DNA of 51,149 nucleotides. Source: Sphingobacteriia bacterium (lineage in GTDB: Bacteria; Bacteroidota; Bacteroidia; Bacteroidales; UBA7960). The stretch lies in the NCBI GenBank assembly GCA_011390785.1, contig JAABRR010000015.1:1-51149 (forward strand), in the 5' to 3' direction. Of the stretch, positions 25,495 to 34,241 are shown piece by piece (the first letter of the stretch is position 1; every line of letters begins with the position of its first letter). A model generated the notes under the pieces. It was not told the origin of the DNA, made no database searches, and worked only from the letters and a program-made list of their open reading frames with translations. The position numbers were made by a program, and so were the translations under genes.

Positions 25495-28400
25495 ATGTCA
25501 GAAATATTTAATGATGAAGTATTAAAAAACTTCAGAAGTTCAGTTCATGAGCTGTATGGTGATGATTTAAAAGGAGAAATTTTAAATTCTTTGAATGCTT
25601 TATCTGTATTAACAGAGCATTATACAAAGGATAGTGAAAAGTTTGTCAAGCTTTTATCACGGTTCAAAAATGCCGATGACAGAATTCGATTGTTGCATGA
25701 GTATATAACTTTTCGTAAAATTATTATTTCCAGGCTTGATTTATGGATTGATAAGCGATATAAAGTTAATGCCAGTGAAGTTTTTTTACGTTTTGTTAAT
25801 GATTTTGATCAATTTGTCAATTCCCTGCCATCATTTTGGATAACCGACCAACCATCAGAAAGATTTGCAAAACTACCCAACGATTCGTTAAAGATTTCTT
25901 TTTTTAAATTATTGAAAAGAACAGGTTTCAATGTAACTGCTTTGCCGGTGCGCCTGGCAAATTTATTTAGAAAACTATTTAAAAAGAAATTATTACCCGA
26001 TCCTGTCTGGAAGCAGCGCATTCCTATAAAAAAATTGTCGGATTGGTATTACAAAAACTATTTTATTGAGCATTTTCTGGAATTCAAAGACCAGACAATG
26101 AAAGAAACTGCACTTTTGGCATACGAGTTATGGACTATTGATAACCGTTTTTTTAAAACTGTTAATGAATTTTTTTCTGGCGCTGTCTCCTTTGAAGCGA
26201 TTTTACAAGATTGGGAAAAAGAATTCCAACCTTTGCTTTTTACTTTATATAAAAAGATAGGGGATAAACAAGAGCAGCAAAAGGGCAGTATTGGAGCTAT
26301 ATTGAAAATTATTGATAATGAATTTGAAAAACAAATAGTTATAGCCGGCACACTTGAGTTTCGAACATGGCATCATAGAGAAGTAAATAAAAGACAATTC
26401 CGACAAAGGGTATTCAATCATTATTCATTAAAAATAACTCGTCGGAATAATACTCTCTTTGCATTAGCAGATGACTGGAAGTTCAATCAGGAGATTTATA
26501 TTTTAAAAACGAGTGCCAGGAAAAGTTCACTTCAGCTTAAGTTGCGTTTACAATCAAGGGCATCAATTATGAATGAAGCCCTGGATAAATTGCCTGATGC
26601 TATTAATGAAGCATGGGAGTTTGTAAAAAAGGGTGAACAGCATGAATTACGAAAAAATCTTTCACAGGCCAAATATGCTGCCAATAAATTGCTCAATAAC
26701 CTTATTATCCCTCAGATATCGGATTTGCTTTTAGAGCAGGGGTTTCCTGTTATAATTGATGAAACCGAGCAAACTATGTTGGCAGAACTTTCATCAATGA
26801 CGGGAAAACGTATTCTGATTGATGGGTTTGACCCTTCATTAGATTATTCAGACAAGGCTATGCAATTTGTTATTCCTCTTGAACTGGTTGAATTTGAAAT
26901 GATGAACCAGTTTAAAAAAGTTATTTTAACGGCCAAAACAGAAACGATTGAAAAGCTTGAAACGATTAAATCTGATCTTGAAAGTTTAGGGCGGATGGTT
27001 GTTTTTAGTCTCGATTCTGCTATAGTACTATTTGATGAAAAGGAGGAGAACGCTTCTGAACAGGTTGTTGCTGAAGCAGAGCTTTCTATAAAAAGGGCGT
27101 TTGAAAATTATGATTTGCTGAAACTTTTTTTTGAAAACTTTATCATCGAACTTGTTAAATCTATTGAAAATGCCACAGGAAAATATGCTGGTCAGCTCAC
27201 ACAATTAACTGATAATAGTAGGGTAGCGGATATTCGCTACAGCATAACAAAGGCCAGGGCGATAAAGAGAAGTAGCCTGGTGTTAAACAATATTGTTGCT
27301 TTTTTACGGAAAAATACCCTTATTATTAAAACGTGGTATTTTTCATCAAAAAAACAAATTGATACTGGTATCAAGGTTCTTAAAGATCAGCTAGGCATTC
27401 AGAAAATGTCCGGAGATATAAGTTTTGAGATAAGCGACTATCTTGTTTCCGGAGATTTATCTGTAAAAAATCTGCCGTTTGTTTACAGAAGACTTTTTCT
27501 TAACGAACCACTCAAGGAAACTACTTTTTATCATAGGCGGGTTGAAGAAATTACAAAACTTGACAGAGCCTGGAATAAATGGCAAGAAGGGTCATTTACA
27601 CCCGTTTTGCTGCAAGGCGAAAGGGGTAGTGGTTTAAGCACTTTTTTACAATTATTCGTAAAGGAGAAAATTCGTCAGAATCCGGTTGTGTATTCTGTGT
27701 TTCCAGTAAAAAGAATTCTTACAGAAGAAGAATTGCTCGCTTTGCTGGGAATTAGTTTTCAGGGAGTCGCATTTTTAAGACTTCAGGAATTAATTGAATT
27801 TGTTGAAAAGCAGGAGCGATTTGTAGTAGTTGTAGATAAGTTACAATTATTCTACCTGAGAGTTCCGGGTGGATTTAATGTTTTGAAAAGACTTTTTGAA
27901 ATTATTAGTCAAACAAGCCGCAAAATATTTTGGATTTGCTCATCAGAATTGTATGCCAGTAACTATTTGCAAAAAACCATAGGATTACACGATTATTTTC
28001 CGGTATTGATTTCTATGAAAAATCTTAGTCATGATGATGTACGACATATAATCATGCTAAGGCATAAAGCCAGTGGTTATGAGCTTGTTTTTAAACCATC
28101 GGTTAATGACTTGAAAGATAGGTCTTATGAAAAAAGAAATGCTGAAATGAAGCAGATCTGGCTGCGGAAAAAATATTTTGAGACCTTAAATCAACTTACA
28201 CAATCCAATATATCTTTCGCCTTGCAAATATGGTTGAGAAGCTCACAAAAGGAACAGGGAAGTCAAATAAAACTTAATTCATTGGATGATCTGAATTTTA
28301 GCTTCATGTTTAATTTACCCAAAGAGGTAGTTTTTGGATTACACGCACTTCTTCTTCATGAGCGATTAGATGTTTTTCAACTTTCGCAGGTGCTTAGTAT

Positions 28401-28542
28401 CAGTAAAAGGCAAGCCTACTTGTTATTGATGCGCCTTTCTGACCGTGGAATTGTTTCCGAAGAAAACGGGCAATATTCAATTCACAGGCTTCTTTACCGT
28501 CAGGCAGTTATGCTATTACAGGAACGAAATATAATTCATTAA
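25495..28542 (+). CDS. Large P-loop-like protein with degenerate Walker A and C-terminal winged helix
   Basis: This 1015-residue cytoplasmic protein has no signal or membrane segment. The first about 680 residues are helical and charged, without a domain I recognise. From about residue 700 a P-loop NTPase-like module appears: VLLQGERGSGLSTFLQLF, where G708-x4-G713 is followed by L714 instead of the lysine, then S715; a Walker B-like FVVVVDKLQ with D781 but lysine where glutamate is usual. The C terminus (about 945-1010) looks like a winged helix: LDVFQLSQVLSISKRQAYLL then a turn and YSIHRLLYRQ. The layout resembles STAND or AAA+ signalling ATPases that have lost catalysis. It lies 33 bases before an MscS channel gene, in an apparent operon. 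Function is unknown. Confidence 0.7.
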   Translation: MSEIFNDEVLKNFRSSVHELYGDDLKGEILNSLNALSVLTEHYTKDSEKFVKLLSRFKNADDRIRLLHEYITFRKIIISRLDLWIDKRYKVNASEVFLRFVNDFDQFVNSLPSFWITDQPSERFAKLPNDSLKISFFKLLKRTGFNVTALPVRLANLFRKLFKKKLLPDPVWKQRIPIKKLSDWYYKNYFIEHFLEFKDQTMKETALLAYELWTIDNRFFKTVNEFFSGAVSFEAILQDWEKEFQPLLFTLYKKIGDKQEQQKGSIGAILKIIDNEFEKQIVIAGTLEFRTWHHREVNKRQFRQRVFNHYSLKITRRNNTLFALADDWKFNQEIYILKTSARKSSLQLKLRLQSRASIMNEALDKLPDAINEAWEFVKKGEQHELRKNLSQAKYAANKLLNNLIIPQISDLLLEQGFPVIIDETEQTMLAELSSMTGKRILIDGFDPSLDYSDKAMQFVIPLELVEFEMMNQFKKVILTAKTETIEKLETIKSDLESLGRMVVFSLDSAIVLFDEKEENASEQVVAEAELSIKRAFENYDLLKLFFENFIIELVKSIENATGKYAGQLTQLTDNSRVADIRYSITKARAIKRSSLVLNNIVAFLRKNTLIIKTWYFSSKKQIDTGIKVLKDQLGIQKMSGDISFEISDYLVSGDLSVKNLPFVYRRLFLNEPLKETTFYHRRVEEITKLDRAWNKWQEGSFTPVLLQGERGSGLSTFLQLFVKEKIRQNPVVYSVFPVKRILTEEELLALLGISFQGVAFLRLQELIEFVEKQERFVVVVDKLQLFYLRVPGGFNVLKRLFEIISQTSRKIFWICSSELYASNYLQKTIGLHDYFPVLISMKNLSHDDVRHIIMLRHKASGYELVFKPSVNDLKDRSYEKRNAEMKQIWLRKKYFETLNQLTQSNISFALQIWLRSSQKEQGSQIKLNSLDDLNFSFMFNLPKEVVFGLHALLLHERLDVFQLSQVLSISKRQAYLLLMRLSDRGIVSEENGQYSIHRLLYRQAVMLLQERNIIH

Positions 28543-28575
28543 CTTTTTTTATTTCATGCAAAATACTTTATCGTA

Positions 28576-29697
28576 ATGCTTAGAACTAAAAAATATTTAA
28601 GAATCCTTTTTTGGTCATTAATATCCTTTCTGTTGTTGGGGTATTTGCCAGTTGCACCTGCCAGGGCAGTCATGCAGATGGATTCTCTGCAACAAAAAAT
28701 TGCATCAGATACCTTCTCTAAGCAAACTACTGGTGTTTCTTTAAGATTTTCTGATACTTTGTCAAATAATCTTGACGATTCTTCGGCGCTTTCCATTCCC
28801 GGATTCAGGAATTTACCTGAAATTGTGACGGATTCTTCCGAACTAGCTCATGCTTCTCAAAAAGATAGTGTACAAAGCCCGAATGAACGAACTGCAGGTT
28901 TTCGTGATGAGATTTCTCAGGCACCAGATATAAGGCAGATTATTTCATTATCAAAAATTTTCTGGTCAATAATTTTTATTGTTATCGGTTATTTCATTAT
29001 CAGGGCCATAAACGGTATTCTTAGCATTATATCCGAAAGAAAAGTTAGATACAAAGCAGCCATCAGGAGACTTTTACCCATCGTGAGAATTGCAGGTTGG
29101 TCTTTGGTGGTATATATTATTATTAATGGTATATTTCAACCACCTGCCGAAACTATCTTTGCTTTTTTTGCTTCTGTGGGCGTGGCCATAGGTTTTGCCT
29201 CTCAGGATTTACTGAAAAATATTTTTGGTGGTTTAATGATCCTTTTTGATAAGCCTTTCCAGATAGGAGATAAGATAGAATCTGGCAAATATTACGGCGA
29301 AGTTTTGGAAATTGGGTTGCGTTCTACCAGGGTAGTTACCCCTGATGACAGTGTTGTAACCATACCCAACTCGGAAATGATGAATCAATCTATTTCCAAT
29401 GCTAATTCGGGTGAGAACAACTGCCAGGTTGTGGCAGAATTCTATTTTCCTGTAACAATAGATACAAGAAGAGTGAGACAAATTGCTGTTGAAGCTGCAC
29501 AAATTTCTCAATATGTTTATTTGAATAAACCAATTGTAGTAGTTTTCTCAAATGTTATCAATCAGGGAGGTACCTTTTTAAAGATGAAATTAAAGGCCTA
29601 TGTAAATGATGTGAGATACGAATTTCCTTTTCAGAGTGAAATGACTGAAATTGTTCTCAGAGAATTGAATAAAGAAGGACTACTGAATGGGCTTTAG
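28576..29697 (+). CDS. MscS-family mechanosensitive channel
   Basis: The 373-residue protein has a signal segment (about 1-31), a polar periplasmic stretch of some 90 residues, then three membrane helices (about 132-152, 170-190 and 193-215). The pore-lining helix and hinge are visible in FASVGVAIGFASQDLLKNIFGG, split here as VGVAIGFASQ and LLKNIFGG, followed by FQIGDKIE and the beta domain (VTIPNSEMMNQSISN). MscS channels open under membrane tension and release solutes on osmotic downshock. The N-terminal periplasmic extension is longer than in the minimal E. coli form. It overlaps the convergent methyltransferase gene by four bases (TTAG shared) and probably shares a transcript with the large P-loop-like protein before it. 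Confidence 0.9.
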   Translation: MLRTKKYLRILFWSLISFLLLGYLPVAPARAVMQMDSLQQKIASDTFSKQTTGVSLRFSDTLSNNLDDSSALSIPGFRNLPEIVTDSSELAHASQKDSVQSPNERTAGFRDEISQAPDIRQIISLSKIFWSIIFIVIGYFIIRAINGILSIISERKVRYKAAIRRLLPIVRIAGWSLVVYIIINGIFQPPAETIFAFFASVGVAIGFASQDLLKNIFGGLMILFDKPFQIGDKIESGKYYGEVLEIGLRSTRVVTPDDSVVTIPNSEMMNQSISNANSGENNCQVVAEFYFPVTIDTRRVRQIAVEAAQISQYVYLNKPIVVVFSNVINQGGTFLKMKLKAYVNDVRYEFPFQSEMTEIVLRELNKEGLLNGL

Positions 29698-30530
29698 TTT
29701 TTTTCAAAGACAATAATATCCTGAAAATCATTGATGGTCTCTTTAGATTCAATTCCTGTCCAATGGCCAGGGATAAATATTTTAAGTTTCATTCCCTTAC
29801 TTAAGGTTTTTTCAATGTAATTGTAATCATATGCTACATTAGCTGATTGTACTTTGGGGTCAAGAAGCTTGTAATAACCTTTATCTACAGGGAATGTAAA
29901 AAAGGGTTTTGTGATAATTTTATCGGACATATTTATACCATAGACAAAGAAAGTGGCAAAACATGTTCCTCCTTTCTTTAAGGTGCGATAAATTTCCGAC
30001 ATGTAATTCTCAACTTCGTCGGGCAACATGTGGGTAAAAACGGATGTTAGAAAAATAAAATCAAATTCTTCATTATCATAAGGAAATTGAAACAATTTAG
30101 CTAATTGACCATCAGATGAGTAAAGATCATTTTTAAGATGCATTAACCTGAAGTGGAAATTTGGATATTTGGTAGAAATATTTCTTTTGCACCAATTTAT
30201 GCCCGTTTCCACAATATCAAATCCTTCGTAACTTCCTTCTGTGTTTAAATACTGTGTAAGGGGCAATGCCATTCTCCCTATACCACTGCCCACATCAAGC
30301 ACACGATGATTAGGTTTAATGTCGCCATATTTTCTGAAAAAACTGAGATAAAGGTTCCCAGCCTTTACAAAACTGCCGGCTCCTGTATAAATCATTCCAC
30401 GTGGAGGAATATCTTTGCTTCTTTTTCCGGTAATAGTTTCCCAAAAATCAACAGGAAGAAATGCTATACGACGCGCCCAAAGTCTTTGTGAAGGGCTTAT
30501 AGAATAATATATTTTTCTTAGGGTGGACAA
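29694..30530 (-). CDS. Class I SAM-dependent methyltransferase
   Basis: The 278-residue protein contains motif I VLDVGSGIGRMALPL (77-91) with a following acidic residue in EGFDIV, motif II-like FDFIFLTSVFTHM and the post-motif RTLKKGGTCFATFF, the Rossmann methyltransferase pattern of the Methyltransf_11/25 type. The start is TTG at 30530 because a stop lies two codons upstream and the next ATG would remove about 45 residues. The N-terminal 45 residues are basic and aromatic. No adjacent gene indicates a substrate; sugar or small-molecule methylation is common for this type. It converges on the MscS gene with a four-base overlap. Confidence 0.85.
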   Translation of the reverse strand: MSTLRKIYYSISPSQRLWARRIAFLPVDFWETITGKRSKDIPPRGMIYTGAGSFVKAGNLYLSFFRKYGDIKPNHRVLDVGSGIGRMALPLTQYLNTEGSYEGFDIVETGINWCKRNISTKYPNFHFRLMHLKNDLYSSDGQLAKLFQFPYDNEEFDFIFLTSVFTHMLPDEVENYMSEIYRTLKKGGTCFATFFVYGINMSDKIITKPFFTFPVDKGYYKLLDPKVQSANVAYDYNYIEKTLSKGMKLKIFIPGHWTGIESKETINDFQDIIVFEKN

Positions 30531-30578
30531 GGCTTATGAATAGGTTTGTTAGATGATTAAGAATTAATTATACCTGGA

Positions 30579-32762
30579 TTACTGAATAATTACTTTATGA
30601 GTTCGAGAGCCTTTTTCCCATGATAATTTTACGAAAAATACCCCGGTTTCTTCATCTGAAAGATTAACCATAAACGGTTGATCGTATTGAGTAACCATTA
30701 CAGAATGTTGCTGAACAATTTGTCCTGTTATATTATAGATGTCAATGGTTACATTTCCGGCTGTGGGAGTCATCACCACATTAAATTGCTTTTTTGAAGG
30801 GTTTGGGAATACATCAGACAGAAATTTCTCTTCCCAACGGGGAATGTTCGTAACGTTCTGTTGGAAAACAGCTTTTGCTGAAATATCTTCCAGAATAATT
30901 AAATCAACTTCGGATTGGGTTAATTCGTTTTCATTAATAATCCATTTTTCGAAAAGCCATCCGGGAGCCGGTTCTGCTGATATTGTTACTTCCTTATTTT
31001 CATCTAACCGGTAAATGCCTGACACAGGATAAGTTGTGCCCAGCCCTTGTGACGTTACCGTTAATGCGAAGGTAGGTTTTGTAGAAACTGTAATAAAATT
31101 GGCGCGAATAATTTCCATACCGTCAATGGCAAGGGAGATGGTTTTATTTCCAGATGTTGAATAGCTTACTTGCACTTCATCAAGTCCGTTATAGCTGGCA
31201 GGAGTAGCTCCTTCATCAAAATTCCAGAGCACATTGTTAAAACTGCCGTTCTCTAAGCATCCGGTATAAGAGAATGTTACAGGCTGGCCAATCTCTACAA
31301 TTGTTTCGTTGGCTGTAAAATTAACAGCATCTCCATTCACATCAACGCTCCATGGGCCATTAGCTCCGGGAAAAGGTTTTGTAATGGTTTTATTTTCATT
31401 GGATGCGCTGATAAAATACTCCAGGGTTGTATTACATGTTTGGGGCGGAATTTCAGCAAAATAATTATCGCCATTGGCAATCATGGCAATCTCTGTAAAA
31501 TCTGCACTGCCAGAAGATCGGTAAAAAACGCACGCAGATGTTATTCCCAGGTTGTTCTTAATGATAGCGTCAACAGGATAAGAATCTTTATACCCGTCAA
31601 TAGACCGAAATGGTGCATGAGAAATGAAAATAGGATCGTTAGCAGCAATTTCTTTCGATATGCAATGTATTGCCCCGCTTGCTCCTATAACATTTTCCAT
31701 ATTAATACCTATAATTTCATAACCCGGCATGGCTGCTTCATAAATAGCAAGAGCTTCCTGGTTTAAGGCACTGTTGTTATAGGTTGGTACAAGTATAAGA
31801 TCATTCAAAATAATAGAATTGGTAAAGGTACGGTAATGGCTGTAAGGTGGATAACCGCCGGAATTATTAGGAACCATAGGTACTCTGACAATTTTATAAT
31901 CACGATCATAACACGTGGGGTAGTTATCCAATACATACTCTATATTATTCTCAATAAATGGTCCGTCTGAAACTCCGTCAGGGAAATTGCCTATCAGAAT
32001 GGTTTCTTCATCAAGAAGTTTCATATGCATATCAATATGGCTGATATTATCGTAGGGTAACTCATCCATTTTTATGTAGCGATCAATTCCCATAAAATTG
32101 TAAACGATTTCATCGATTTGGGAAATTGAAAGGTTTGAGTTTTCGTTAACTATCAGATTAGATGAAAAAGCTGTTCCATGTCCATCTGTCATAAAATTAC
32201 CCCCGGTTGCTACCAGGCGATTAGGATTGGTGGTTATCTGATAAATTGGGACATTTAGAAAACCGGCCATATTAAAGGGAATTTGATTATCCTGTGGACG
32301 GGGGCGGTTATAAACCCAATCAATAAAGGCCAGTTCATCTGTTTCATTGAGGTAAATACTTTGAGGGCCAAAATCACGAACCCAGACCGAATTAAAATTA
32401 AAGTCAACAAAGGTTATATTTTCCAATGAAATGTTGCCTTGTGCAAGATATGTCTGAACATAGATAGCATCGTTTGTAACAATGTAAACGGGTACGCGCT
32501 GGCTGGCATATCTTATGATTTCTCTCAATTCTGCCTGGTAAGATGTCCAGGTAATTATTATTCCTCCGGCTTCTTCAAATTCTGCAGGAGTGCGTGGGAT
32601 AGATGCAGGGGGTTGTATATTTTTATATCCGTATTCAAGGTTTTGAAGGTAGTCTTCAAAGATAATTTTTTCTTTTTCGGTTAGTCCTTTGGGCAGATTT
32701 TGCTGTGTAAAAGCAGTTAATGTAATAAAGAGCAAAGAAAAAGCTATAAAGTGTCTTGGCAT
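30579..32762 (-). CDS. Secreted peptidylarginine-deiminase-like enzyme with T9SS sorting domain
   Basis: The 727-residue protein belongs to the PAD_porph/agmatine-deiminase family (guanidino-modifying superfamily). A signal peptide (about 1-19) is followed by the catalytic domain to about residue 385, with D130 in WVRDFGP, H242-I-D244 in SHIDMHMK, N315 in TFTNS and the nucleophile C367 in GASGAIHC. These match the order and nearly the spacing of Porphyromonas PPAD (D130, H236, D238, N297, C351). R153-P-R155 lies where PPAD has the two arginines that hold a C-terminal arginine. A PKD-like segment, a bacterial-repeat segment and a type A T9SS C-terminal domain (PNPSKKQFNV to the end) follow. 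The enzyme should convert arginine to citrulline outside the cell; peptide versus agmatine specificity is inferred. Confidence 0.85.
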   Translation of the reverse strand: MPRHFIAFSLLFITLTAFTQQNLPKGLTEKEKIIFEDYLQNLEYGYKNIQPPASIPRTPAEFEEAGGIIITWTSYQAELREIIRYASQRVPVYIVTNDAIYVQTYLAQGNISLENITFVDFNFNSVWVRDFGPQSIYLNETDELAFIDWVYNRPRPQDNQIPFNMAGFLNVPIYQITTNPNRLVATGGNFMTDGHGTAFSSNLIVNENSNLSISQIDEIVYNFMGIDRYIKMDELPYDNISHIDMHMKLLDEETILIGNFPDGVSDGPFIENNIEYVLDNYPTCYDRDYKIVRVPMVPNNSGGYPPYSHYRTFTNSIILNDLILVPTYNNSALNQEALAIYEAAMPGYEIIGINMENVIGASGAIHCISKEIAANDPIFISHAPFRSIDGYKDSYPVDAIIKNNLGITSACVFYRSSGSADFTEIAMIANGDNYFAEIPPQTCNTTLEYFISASNENKTITKPFPGANGPWSVDVNGDAVNFTANETIVEIGQPVTFSYTGCLENGSFNNVLWNFDEGATPASYNGLDEVQVSYSTSGNKTISLAIDGMEIIRANFITVSTKPTFALTVTSQGLGTTYPVSGIYRLDENKEVTISAEPAPGWLFEKWIINENELTQSEVDLIILEDISAKAVFQQNVTNIPRWEEKFLSDVFPNPSKKQFNVVMTPTAGNVTIDIYNITGQIVQQHSVMVTQYDQPFMVNLSDEETGVFFVKLSWEKGSRTHKVIIQ

Positions 32763-33180
32763 TTTTGTTGGTATTACAAAGATATTTTTCAGCAGATGTT
32801 TTTGTAAATTTATCTTTATCTGGGAAATTTAAGTTGTTTACAATCTTATTTCAAAGTTAATTGTTTAATTGCATCACGAATTGATAAAGTTAGTTTTTTT
32901 GAGATAGGAATAAGAATCATTACATTAAGTAAGTGTTAATACTTATAAAATAATAAGTAATAAACAATAAAAAATATTTATTTACACTTATAATATAAAT
33001 TAGTAACTATACTTATTGCATTATTCGGAAAATGGGCGTAATTTTCGATGAGTTTATAAATAGTTGCGATAATTTGTTATTTAACTGATTTTTAAGTTGT
33101 ATTAAAAATTTGTAAATCAAGTGTAAAATGATATCAGATTAACTAATTATTGCAATTTGCCACTGATAATGTAAAACTAT
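32763..33180. other. Divergent intergenic region, 418 bp
   Basis: The region is very AT-rich and separates the divergently transcribed deiminase and beta-helix genes. Apart from the deiminase promoter box at 32777-32784 I see no gene and no structured RNA. Several long AT runs (for example around 32950-33000) could form a DNA-bending segment. Confidence 0.4.
32777..32784 (-). promoter_or_regulatory. -7 promoter element (TATCTTTG) of deiminase gene
   Basis: TATCTTTG on the - strand fits TAnnTTTG and lies 14 bases ahead of the deiminase start codon, giving a short leader. Confidence 0.5.
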
Positions 33181-34227
33181 ATGAAAAGATATTTACTGTT
33201 ATTATTTCTTTTATTGATTAGTTCTTTGCACGTTTCTGGTGCTTACTACGTAGTGTCGAACCAGCCAGAGGTAGAGAAAGATTTTAGTAGTATTCAATCT
33301 GCCATTGAGCGGGCATCTTCTTACGATACTATTTTTGTGAAGGGTTCGCCCATGAACTATGGCAACGTGCTTTTAGAGAAACCCCTGGTCTTAATTGGTG
33401 AAGGCTTCTCGGCTGATATTAACACCGGTCATACAGCAAAAATCACCCGTATTCTTTTTACAGCCAATCCATACCGCCGAACAATTTCATCTGGAAGTAT
33501 TATTATTGGTTTTGAGTTTCCTTATTTTCCGGGGCAGCGGGCAAATCTTATAACAGTTGCCAACGAAAATATAAAAATTGAAAATGTTACTATTGAGCGC
33601 AACTGGTTGTGGTTTGTTGAAATTGCAGGAAGTGCCGAAGGATGGGTGTTTAGAAATAACATTATAAGAGGCTGGATAAAAGGGGGTAAAAAGGAAGGTA
33701 ACAATATGGCAGGTGCATCAGGGTTTGTTATGCAAAATAATATTTTGAATTCCCTTATGGATTTTCATCAGGATCAAATAATGATTGAAAATAATATTAT
33801 ACTGGGAAGGCTAAAAAATATTAAAGGAGCGTTGCTGGTTAATAATATTTTCACCCGTGACAAATATTTTCTAGAAGATGTTTTTGATAGCCGCTTTAAT
33901 AATAACCTTGCAGTTAGCAAACAAGTGGGCAAGGAAATATGCTATGAAAATCCTGAACTGTTTGAATCTGCCTATTTATGTTCAAAAGGTGCCAATACGG
34001 GTTCGTCTAACTTAACAGGTGTTGAGCCAGGGTTTGTGTTTTGGCCCACCGATGATATTATGGGTGGGACCGTTTTTAAGCTTAGCGAAGGTTCTGTTGG
34101 TCATACTGCCGGGCAAAACGGTGATGAGATGGGTATTTTTGGAGGAGAATACCCTTTTCCTGCAAACGCTTTTCTAAATCCAGAAATCGACGATCCATTT
34201 CCTTCATTTGTTACAAGCATTTACTGA
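33181..34227 (+). CDS. Exported right-handed beta-helix protein
   Basis: The 348-residue protein starts with a cleavable signal (LLLLFLLLISSLHVSGA). The mature chain begins with FSSIQSAIERASSYDTIFV, the usual opening of pectate-lyase-like parallel beta-helices, and continues with coils marked by short hydrophobic strands and asparagine ladders (IKIENVTIERN, WVFRNNIIRGW, FVMQNNILNS, IMIENNIILG). No catalytic set for pectate or alginate lyase is obvious, so it may bind rather than cleave polysaccharide. It is a single gene; its stop is 14 bases from the convergent nuclease gene. Confidence 0.75.
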   Translation: MKRYLLLLFLLLISSLHVSGAYYVVSNQPEVEKDFSSIQSAIERASSYDTIFVKGSPMNYGNVLLEKPLVLIGEGFSADINTGHTAKITRILFTANPYRRTISSGSIIIGFEFPYFPGQRANLITVANENIKIENVTIERNWLWFVEIAGSAEGWVFRNNIIRGWIKGGKKEGNNMAGASGFVMQNNILNSLMDFHQDQIMIENNIILGRLKNIKGALLVNNIFTRDKYFLEDVFDSRFNNNLAVSKQVGKEICYENPELFESAYLCSKGANTGSSNLTGVEPGFVFWPTDDIMGGTVFKLSEGSVGHTAGQNGDEMGIFGGEYPFPANAFLNPEIDDPFPSFVTSIY

Positions 34228-34241
34228 ATAGAATATATCCA

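Noticed and set aside
32763-33180. Hidden RNA gene in the AT-rich divergent region
   Set aside because: No stable fold, tRNA-like arm or terminator could be seen; the region is low complexity AT sequence.
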